DNA of 14,193 nucleotides, taken from contig MU617389.1 of the NCBI GenBank assembly GCA_025201705.1, positions 1 through 14,193 of the forward strand, read 5' to 3'. Below are positions 1 to 7,582 of the stretch, in pieces; positions within the stretch are counted from its first letter, which is position 1, and each line of letters begins with the position of its first letter. The notes below the pieces were generated by a model. It made no database searches. It worked only from the letters and a program-made list of their open reading frames with translations, and was not told where the DNA came from. Both the position numbers and the translations under genes were made by a program. Source of the stretch: Dissophora ornata (Eukaryota > Mortierellomycota > Mortierellomycetes > Mortierellales > Mortierellaceae).

Positions 1-224
1 CTCTTATGCGCTAGCGGGGAAGGGTAGGGAGTGTGTGTAGAGAGGGGTTTGTGTAAAATGTAGCGTCTCCAATGGTAGATCGGAAAGAGTTTTATCAAAA
101 AAGAAAATATATATATGAAAGTGGTGTGCAATTACAGAAATACACGTAAATGAAAGAGGAGTAAAGGCGAGCGTATATGAATGTAGCCATTCATGACATT
201 TCAACAGCCTGTCTTCGCAAATCT

Positions 225-296
225 GGTCTGCTGGCCCAATGGAAAGGCGTCTGACTACGAATCAGGAGATTGCAGGTTCGACCCCTGCGTAGATCA
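225..296 (+). tRNA. tRNA-Arg (anticodon ACG), no intron
   Basis: A full 72-nt cloverleaf can be folded by eye. The acceptor stem pairs 225-231 with 289-295 (two G-U pairs) and the discriminator is A296. The D arm uses 234-236 with 246-248. The anticodon stem pairs 250-254 with 262-266 around the loop CTACGAA, with anticodon ACG at 257-259. The variable loop is 267-271 and the T stem pairs 272-276 with 284-288 around TTCGACC. The internal Pol III promoter fits: an A box at 232-242 (TGGCCCAATGG) and a B box at 275-285 (GGTTCGACCCC). A34 is normally edited to inosine, so this tRNA should read CGU, CGC and CGA arginine codons. CCA is not encoded, as expected for a eukaryotic nuclear gene. Confidence 0.96.
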
Positions 297-297
297 A

Positions 298-302
298 TTT
301 TT
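298..302 (+). terminator. Pol III terminator of the tRNA-Arg gene
   Basis: A run of five T residues starts two bases after the tRNA 3' end, the usual RNA polymerase III stop. A longer T run at about 346-356 could act as a backup. Confidence 0.85.
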
Positions 303-1976
303 GCTGGTGGTTCCTGCTGGTACCCGGCAGTTGTTGTCAAGATCGTTTTTTTTTTCCAGGTTGGACTATGACTGCACTGTGTGCAAAGTATAGTGTAGAA
401 GAAGAGCAAGGATGAGGTTGCGGCGCCTATAGCAAGGGATAGAAGGTTTAGTATATTCATGCTGGGCATAGTATGCCGTTGAGTGGCGGTGGTGGAGTAC
501 AGCTTTGAAATGAGCAAATAGGAGATGAGCACCAGAATACCGGAGTTTTTCGTTGCCAGAAAGAAGGAGATGGATAATGTTCATTTCCGAGGAGACAACT
601 TTCCGCAGTTTGCTCTCTGTTTAATTTCCAAGAATGATGAAACTTTGTCCAAGCTTCACTGTCTTCTCTCTCCATAAAAAAAAAAAAAAAAAATTAGAAA
701 TAATTAGTGTCTTTTTGGCAGATACTTTCAATCTAGGGGTTTCCCTATACGACATGTCTCGTCTATCTCTCTCTCTTCCAATGGTTGACTATTTGCCACA
801 GAAGATTTCCGGACTGCAGGGTACACGGAATGATCGGGGGGAGCCGAGGGAAAGCTATTGGACACAGCGGCCTCTCGTCGATCATTCGCACCCTTGGACC
901 AGGAATTCCCTTTTGATCGTGATTGCTTGATTTGCTCATCCGAACCTGTTTGGCCTCGTGTCTTTCTCGTTTCTGTTTTTTCTATTGCAGGCAAAGGCTT
1001 GGCCAGTGACATCTAAGGTACGCAAGACATCAGTCAGCATGACTTGGGTGACTTGTAAACGGAGACACACACAAGAGAAACGTTCATGGAAGCTTTGGTG
1101 GTGTCAAATATGGTTTGCATTTGTCCGGAAAATAAGCTTTTGCACACCGTCCCGTCCTTTCGTTCAACTATCGTTGTACTGCGACGGAGAGGGTGATCCA
1201 AGTGATCCAAGCCCTACATCGACGCCAAGACTGGAAGGAGGATTACATATCCAAGGGGGGGGGTGTTGGGCAAAACTGACAAATCTTAGAGAGGAAAAAG
1301 AATGAGGGGATTTCGAACATCCTAGAAGTGCCAGCGTAACCATTTTGGGTACTGCCGTTTCGCGCCGTTCTGGAAATTTCACCAAGACGATGATTATCCG
1401 TCGGGCCTTTTCTGCCACTCCCAAGCTACAAGCGAAAGGGCTTGGTTTGGGACGGAGGTTGAATGAAAAATTCATTTTACCCATGGACCCCCTCCCCCCG
1501 ATCTTCCACTGGTACGGTCGATTTGGGCCATGCATGGACATGGTCGGAGTCACACCAAGCATTGTTGAAATGAAAAAAGAAATATGCGCCGCAAACAAAA
1601 GCAAACAGCTCACGTAACGCAAAACAACGCAGATTTAGTCTCTTTGACCTTTTCTGGAGTGCTAAAGTCTATTCTCTCATCTGATCTTGATCTTCCGACC
1701 TTTATCCTTCGTCCCCCCTTGAATATTTAATGAAAAGGCAAGGGGTAGGTTAGAAATGTGGCAACAGCCGCTGTAATGGATTTGCCGTTTGGTCTATCCT
1801 GATTTCCTGATTCCACAGCTCGAAAAATAGGAGGCATCACGTCAGCTTGGGGACCCTTGACAATGAAGGCACAGACAGAGACCCAAAGAAATGCAAAGGC
1901 TGTAGAGAGGATATTAAAACAACGTGCAACATCTCAAGGAGACGGAAGGAGTAGATGAGAGCAGAAGTATTCCTGG

Positions 1977-1981
1977 ACACA

Positions 1982-2015
<34 letters not shown>
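1977..2015. repeat. (CA)n microsatellite
   Basis: About 19 CA units with one T interruption at 1988. It lies in non-coding sequence and is likely to vary in length. Confidence 0.95.
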
Positions 2016-2152
2016 AAGGGACGTGATCCGTTAGAGCAAACTGTGGGCATCCTTTCGTAGTACAGATTATTCGATGGCTCTAGCCTCGATGGACGCGGAG
2101 AAAAAAATAGCTATCATGGACGAGGCGACACAAACGCTAGAATCGGAGTAAT

Positions 2153-2168
2153 CGCAATTGCAATTGCG
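2153..2168. repeat. Perfect 16-bp palindrome
   Basis: CGCAATTGCAATTGCG equals its own reverse complement and contains two overlapping GCAATTGC units. It sits about 1.25 kb upstream of the methyltransferase start. It could be a dimeric protein site, but no factor is implied by the sequence alone. Confidence 0.9.
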
Positions 2169-2441
2169 CTTCGTAACGTGTTTTTGTGTCCAGCTCTCTC
2201 ACGCTTTACAAATTGGTGTTGATCACTGTTTGTCGCGTTCGTTTCCACACGCGTACCTTCATTTTCGGAGAGATGTCATTGCCGGCCGGTTTAGTAGTCT
2301 GCTGTAAGTCTAACCTAGTGTACAGTACTACAGACATGTACCAAAGCTATCGTGAAACTAAACTTTGAGAGCGCAAATGAAAAGTCAGAGACGCCAGGGA
2401 GACACAGAGCAAGCGGCACGGGTAGGGTACGCCGACCCTTC

Positions 2442-2465
2442 ATCTTGATATCTTGATATCTTGAT
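2442..2465. repeat. Triplicated 8-bp tandem repeat (ATCTTGAT)
   Basis: Three exact head-to-tail copies of ATCTTGAT lie at 2442-2449, 2450-2457 and 2458-2465, in non-coding sequence. Confidence 0.95.
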
Positions 2466-2969
2466 AGAAGGAGTGGTGTCCCGTGGTAAGAGTACCAGCT
2501 GGCCAGCATATGATATGGATTGACTTGTAGGCCGCTTTTCTAGACATCTCTGTTTTTGGACCACATGGCCTCGTGCGTTCTAGAGGTTTCCTTCCAGTGC
2601 TCCATCTCTCGCTCTTCTTTGTTATGCATGCTGCAGACAGCCATGTGGGTACGATAATAGTGCTAAGGTAAGGCATACGGCTCCTTGGCTGTATTCATTT
2701 GTCGGTTCGCAAGCAACACAAATGTATACAGAAGAGTGAATGGGTCATTCACGCAAGTAAACAAAACAAACAAAGAATCGAGGTAAGCAATGGAATATCA
2801 ACAGTCCGCATGGCGATTTCGGGTGGGGTGGAGGCGAGATTGGGGGGGGGAGCCTTGTCTTCCGCGCACAGGCGATGGTGAATAAATAGAGTAACAAGTG
2901 AGTTAGTGCTCTGGCTGCATCTTCCGGGGGTTCAAAGTTCAGACACCTTGCAGCGGCCAGTAGACTAAT

Positions 2970-3058
2970 CAATAGTCAGGAATCAATAGCAGGCTGCCAT
3001 TAGTCAACAGCCAATAATCAAGTCAATAGACTGATGCGCGTCCAATAGAACTCAATAA
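2970..3058 (+). promoter_or_regulatory. Cluster of CAATA/CCAAT-like motifs upstream of the methyltransferase gene
   Basis: Six CAATAG or CAATAA copies start at 2970, 2984, 3012, 3024, 3043 and 3053, with a related CAACAG at 3005. Two are preceded by C, giving CCAAT cores (3011-3015 and 3042-3046). The cluster lies about 360-450 bases upstream of the methyltransferase ATG, just before the pyrimidine-rich leader. CCAAT boxes are bound by the Hap/NF-Y complex in fungi, but binding here is inference. Confidence 0.4.
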
Positions 3059-3108
3059 TGAGTATTCATTCTGACAGTCTTATTTCATTTTTTTCTTTGA
3101 ATTTTAGT

Positions 3109-3410
3109 ACCTCAGTCCTCTTTATTCTCCTTTCTCTCTCTCTCTCTCTTTCGTCTCTCTCGTCGCCTCCTCACCGTACTAGCAGCCGCTTCACCTGGCT
3201 CTCTTCTCTCGCTCTCCTATCGCACTCGCTCTCGCGCACTTGCACTCTCTCACATTCATCCCCCACACTCGTTCTCACACTCTCTCACTCTGTGCCATTC
3301 TTTTTTTTTTCTGTCTCACTTCCTCGCTCGCCGCCTATTCTTCTTTTCCCAAATACGTGAACAACCAACCACTCAACCCCACTCCTGCACACATACCCAC
3401 CCCCCCCCTT
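3109..3410 (+). promoter_or_regulatory. Pyrimidine-rich promoter/5' leader of the methyltransferase gene
   Basis: About 300 bases are dominated by C and T on the coding strand, including a TC run at 3133-3149 and a T run at about 3300-3310. There is no ATG between 3061 and 3416, so a transcript starting anywhere in this tract would first meet the ATG at 3417. CT-rich tracts are common around fungal transcription starts. The exact start site cannot be read from sequence. Confidence 0.55.
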
Positions 3411-3416
3411 GACGCC

Positions 3417-5267
3417 ATGGGAAATTCCGTGTCCCACCTCTCCTCCTCCAGGAAGTCCAGCTCCTCCTCCTCACTTGGCGTACCTTCCTCGTATGGAGAA
3501 GGGGGTAAGAAACTCTCGCTCTTTCAACGTTCAAAATCTTCACTCACTTTCCGAAAGCGCTCAAAGTCTCAACTCTCAGACAAAGACTTTTCCGCTGAAA
3601 GAGCCGTTTGGGGTAGTCTGAATGGCAACAGCAAAAGCAACAGCAACAGCCAAATCGTCCCTAATCGTCACGTCTCTATCGACTCTACTTCAGACGAGCT
3701 TTCATCAGCCTACTCACAGCGGTCCGGCGACTCAAATCAATCCGTCCCGCGCAATAGTGCCTCTCATATTGATATGCCTGCACTCTCACCCACAACCACA
3801 GGGATGCCGGGTGGGAACTTGCCAGACTGGGCCGATGGCTGGTGCAGGGATGGTCGGAGGAGGCATACGGTCGAGAATGCACCTTACATGCTTCCCAACG
3901 ACCTGACAGAGTCCGATCGTCTAGACGCGCAGCACTACCTGGTCCGGTTCGTCTTCAAGGGCAACTTCAACGTCAAGCTTGACCCAGAGGCCAACATCAA
4001 GATTCTTGATGTGGCGACGGGTACGGGCGTGTGGGCCTTGGAGATGGCACACGAGTTCCCAAAGGCCGACGTCTATGGCGTTGACATCTCGGCCATTTTC
4101 CCAGCAGAGATCAAGCCAAAGAACTGCCATTTCCAGCTCTGCAACATCCTGGACGGATTGCCGTTCCCAGACAACCACTTTGACTTTATCTACCAGCGCT
4201 TGCTCGTCTATGCGCTCACGCCTGCACAACGCAAACAAGTTAATGTCGAGGTATGTAGACGTTGTAAATCGTTTTGTGGCTCTTTAGCTCTGTTTGGATG
4301 CTGCATAGTCGACTGGTTTTTGTCTTGTGGGTGTATGGAGGTCCACGCAACTCTGTGTCATGTTTTTTTTTTGAGTCGATTGAATATTCCTGTGCCGACG
4401 GCGACGGGGTATCCGGTTACACACGTGACATTTAAATTGCGCAGAGTATTCAAACTGTTTGTGCTGGAGGTACTCTTTTGGGCGTGATCGGGGATTTGTC
4501 CGCAAGGGATCGGTTCTCTGTCGACTAGTCTGTGCAACATGCCACAGAGCATAATATTCTGCATCCCGCCCCTCCTCTCCCCATCGCCTCGCTGCACGCA
4601 TCAGCACATGAAAGTCAATACGTTCTAACAACCATCCCGTTCTTTCCTGTATCCTTGCATCTGACAACAGCTGATGCGCGTTCTCAAGCCAGAGGGATAT
4701 TTGCAGCTGGTCGAGTCCGATGGCCTCGTCTACAACCCTGGCCCCGAGATGGAGAGAGTCAACCAGCTTTCCCTCGAGACCTCTCTCCGCCACGGCGTCG
4801 ACCCTCGCGAAGTCCAGACCATGAAGTCTGGTCTGAAGCACGCCGGCTACACCGGCGTCAACTCGTTCACCATGGCGCTGCCTGTGGGTGATTGGGGTGG
4901 CAAGGCCGGCTCGCTTAGTATGCAGAACATGCACGGGTTGGCAACCATCTGGTTGAAGGGCGAGGTCGGCAGGCACAACCAGGAGGAGTGTGATGCCGTC
5001 CTCAAGTTGATCGATGTAGAATGCGAGAGGCTGCAGTCATACTACAAGGTCTGGCTGGTGGTTGGACAGAAGCCTAGTGTGGCACAGACCCAGCTGAAGG
5101 AGGCCAAGCGACAGGCAGCTGCATACATGGCAGCTCAACAAGGTGGTCAGCAGCATCAAAATCTGCATCATCATAGCGTTCAGCAGCAACATCATCGACA
5201 ACCGTCGCAGGGATCAATGCCATCAGGGACGTCGACGATGCCTCCTCCGCAGTCCATATCAGCCTAA
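3417..5267 (+). CDS. SAM-dependent methyltransferase, UMTA/LaeA-like (TAM-domain type), 476 aa, two exons
   Basis: The exons are 3417-4250 and 4671-5267, joined in phase 0 across a GTATGT...ACAG intron with a TTCTAAC branch-like site at 4623-4629. The start is the first ATG after 3058 and has a strong context (GCCATGG). Residues 2-6 (GNSVS) match an N-myristoylation signal. Residues 9-60 are serine-rich with a basic patch at 31-51. Residues about 137-413 form a class I methyltransferase fold: a DWADGW/PNDLTESDRLDAQH lead-in, motif I at 196-206 (ILDVATGTGVW), acidic motif II residue D223 in GVDIS, FPDNHFDFIYQR before the splice junction, and LMRVLKPEGYLQLVE just after it (from L279). Residues 434-476 are a Q/H/P/S-rich tail. 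The fold transfers methyl from S-adenosylmethionine; the substrate is unknown. Members of this family are often called LaeA-like, but nothing here ties the gene to a metabolite cluster. Confidence 0.9.
4251..4670 (+). other. 420-nt intron of the methyltransferase gene
   Basis: The donor is GAG|GTATGT and the acceptor is GACAACAG|CTG. A CTAAC branch-like sequence lies at 4625-4629. It is several times longer than most introns in this window. The upstream reading frame stays open for 78 codons into it, up to the stop ending at 4487. I see no RNA gene inside. Confidence 0.85.
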
Positions 5268-5841
5268 AAGGCCATTTCTTTTTCAAAAGCACCTATACCA
5301 CCTCTGAAAACTCCTCCCTCTCTCTCTCTATCTCTCATATCATGTCTAGAACAGTTCAACTCTGTATGTATTTGTAGAATATTAGTCTTGCGTATTCCGT
5401 TCGCTTTTTCACCTTGCCCTTTGTAATTTCCCCATTCCCATTCCCAGGAGCTCTCTTGCTCATCCTAGCCTGTAAAAGACAATTTTATTAATACAAGCAT
5501 CCAATATGCACAATTGAAATTACTTGATTTTGAGTGTCCGCGCGTGTTAGTCTCTCCGTCGTTCCGTCTCTTGCCTTCGTCTCCCTTCAATCCCCTCCCC
5601 CCGCGTAAAGCCCCATTTTTTTTTCTCGGCTAAAAAAACCCCGAGCTGCGGAGATGGAAGAGGCATTTTCGCTATGCTCCGAAAAGCTCAAGAGGTGGAG
5701 GGGGTACGTTGTCTGTGTGCGTGGGAGGTATTGAGGAACACCCCAGGGTCCTCTTTTTGTTTGTCGGACTAGGAATGTCGGCAAACCGCCCCCTCCTCAT
5801 AAATCTCAGATTCCGTTCTGTGCGAGAGAGAGAGAGCGTCT

Positions 5842-5857
5842 AACCGTTTGAACGGTT
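5842..5857. repeat. 7-bp inverted repeat with 2-base spacer (AACCGTT-TG-AACGGTT)
   Basis: AACCGTT at 5842-5848 and AACGGTT at 5851-5857 are exact reverse complements. Both arms carry the AACGG core resembling a Myb recognition site, one on each strand. Confidence 0.85.
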
Positions 5858-6460
5858 CACCCACTTCTTGTTGAACGCAATCCTGTTTTGTCCCCCCTCG
5901 CACAATCCTGCTTTCTTGAAGGTTGCATTTTTTTTTTTTTTATTTCGCTCTTTTCGCCTTTGCTGGGTCTAACCAAGCAGGACCACACATTCGTTGGTCT
6001 GGGTATGGCAACCGACTCTTGGCGTCTGTTTTAAAGTTAACGTTTCCACTAAAGAAAAAAAAAGAAAAAAAAAGACATTTTGTGGTACACACACTCAACA
6101 CACACAAAAAAAACCCCATGTCGAAGTGAGAAAAAGGTCCGTTCTCTTTTCCCCGTTCAAGATGATTTGTCGGCACCCCTTTACTCCGTCTCCCCCCCCC
6201 TACTCCGTCTCCAGCTAGTCAGTCTCTTCCAGTCAAAGAATTAAGGCCAAAAAGTGTGTTATCGATGGCCTGGACTCTCTTTCCTCTTATAGACTTTTTG
6301 CTCGCGTGAGGAAAGCATATTCCCCCAAATAGTCTTCAGTAGTCGAGTATAGTACATTTGTGTCGTCATTGGTGACTGACCCAAAAACCTGGGGACTAAC
6401 TACCGCATGATCATGAAGGTTCAAAAGGGTTTACCTATGAACAATGGGAAGAAGGGGGGG

Positions 6461-6481
6461 AGGAGGAGGAGGAGGAGGAGG
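6461..6481. repeat. (AGG)n microsatellite
   Basis: Seven AGG units follow a short G run, in non-coding sequence. Confidence 0.95.
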
Positions 6482-6886
6482 GCTGTAAATACAGCCAATC
6501 TCATCCTAGCGACACCAACAAATGAATGAACACTGCTTTTTTTTGTCAAGGTTTCATTCATGCGCTGCAGATTCGTTTGTATCTTCCATCTTTTTTGCAA
6601 GTATGGTGGGCGTTACTGTTGTGTTGTACACAGTTGTGTACTGTTCCCTGTACCTCCCTTCCTTGCATCGAATGTACATTCTTTTGCATAAGTTTTTTTT
6701 TTGCAGCGGAATCTCGATAGAACCTGTAAATCGCAAGTGTGAGTGAGTGTGAGAGGTGTATTTATTTTTTGATGAGGCCTTTTGCAATTGCTTGTGAGCA
6801 TCTTTGCAATCTCGTTCAAAAAACTTGAAAAAAGAAAAAAAACCTAGAGAAACTCTACTAGACTATCTACCTATCTACCCCATCCA

Positions 6887-6917
6887 TCTCTCTCTCTCTC
6901 TCTTTTTTTTTTTTTTT
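6887..6917. repeat. (TC)8 followed by T15
   Basis: A TC dinucleotide run at 6887-6902 passes directly into a T15 run at 6903-6917. In frame translations this gives spurious serine/leucine-rich peptides. Confidence 0.95.
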
Positions 6918-6958
6918 CTCCTTGCGACAAACAACTTTTCGTAATGCCCGAGAGTAAT

Positions 6959-6981
6959 AACAACAACAACAACAACAACAA
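6959..6981. repeat. (CAA)n trinucleotide repeat
   Basis: About seven CAA units, in the non-coding convergent region. Confidence 0.95.
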
Positions 6982-7185
6982 ATAGCAACGACAAAATAAA
7001 CCCAAAACCCCACAACAAATAAACCTTATAGATTCAAAAAACGCGCTGCCCGCAAGAGATAGAGAGAGAGATAGAGACAGGGAGAATGAACACAAAAGTG
7101 CCCATGGTTGCTAGTATCACTAAATGCAACCTAGCAAAAAACAAACAACAAATAGATCGCAAAATAGCAAGGTGAGCTGTGAGCA

Positions 7186-7205
7186 AGGTCAGGTCAGGTC
7201 AGGTC
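7186..7205. repeat. Four tandem copies of AGGTC
   Basis: AGGTC repeats exactly at 7186, 7191, 7196 and 7201, followed by ATCC. It lies about 380 bases beyond the stop codon of the minus-strand F-BAR/RhoGAP gene, in its likely 3' region. Confidence 0.95.
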
Positions 7206-7582
7206 ATCCGGGGGGTTTTTTTATTTTGATAATATTGTTGTGCATTAAAATGCATTGTGCATGAGCATCGCTCCTAATCTCGGCGTGCGTTTGGATTCGA
7301 CCACAATGTTGCAGTTGCTTCCTTTCCAATGTTTTTTTCTTTCTTTCATATAACTGTATTTTTTGAATGAATTTGCTCTATCTAGCACACAGGCAAAACA
7401 TTTGTCGCGCCACCACCACCCATTACCATTGCATGTCTGCAGGTCCAAACAACGAAAAAGAAGCATGTCGAATCAACAAAGATCAATATATATTACTGTA
7501 TGTCATGGTAGACTCTCTTAGCTAATTTCTCCCCTCAGTGGCAAAAAAAAAATATATATGCAAATCAAACAGTGTTTTTTTC

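Larger units (their letters stand above)
303..2960. other. Gene-poor region, no supported gene
   Basis: Both strands carry only short open frames that I cannot tie to any family. The longest, on the minus strand at 1164-1622, begins with TTG and has no recognisable domain. A 75-codon plus-strand frame at 1390-1617 starts with a mitochondrial-presequence-like stretch and is discussed as a weak candidate. Visible structure is low complexity: an A18 run at 676-693, a G9 run at 1255-1263, a CA microsatellite, a 16-bp palindrome and an 8-bp triplicate. It may be intergenic, may carry an unrecognised non-coding RNA, or may include the untranslated region of an adjacent gene. Confidence 0.6.
5268..7582. 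other. Convergent intergenic region, no supported gene
   Basis: This 2.3-kb stretch separates the 3' ends of the plus-strand methyltransferase gene and the minus-strand F-BAR/RhoGAP gene, so it should hold both 3' untranslated regions. Possible 3'-processing sequences are TATGTA at 5365-5370 for the plus gene and AATAAA on the minus strand at 7220-7225 for the other, about 360 bases past its stop. Neither is proven. The rest is rich in homopolymers and simple repeats (A/G tracts at 6050-6075, AGG, TC, T15, CAA, AGGTC). All open frames are short, compositionally biased and unrecognised. Confidence 0.65.

Noticed and set aside
634..640. Box C-like ATGATGA suggesting a C/D snoRNA
   Set aside because: No CTGA D box or terminal stem lies at a suitable distance; an A18 run follows instead.
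958..1305. 115-codon plus-strand frame
   Set aside because: It starts at GTG, has biased composition, resembles no family and overlaps the other unsupported frame.
1164..1622. 152-codon minus-strand frame
   Set aside because: It starts at a TTG, has no recognised domain, overlaps another open frame and contains translated G/C runs. No neighbouring exon or splice logic supports it.
3240..3416. In-frame N-terminal extension of the methyltransferase
   Set aside because: The upstream codon at 3240 is TTG, not ATG. The extension translates a pyrimidine-rich leader, and the ATG at 3417 has a far better context and begins a myristoylation signal.
6871..7095. Minus-strand frame giving serine/leucine-rich peptide
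   Set aside because: The peptide is simply the translation of GA, T15 and CAA simple repeats.
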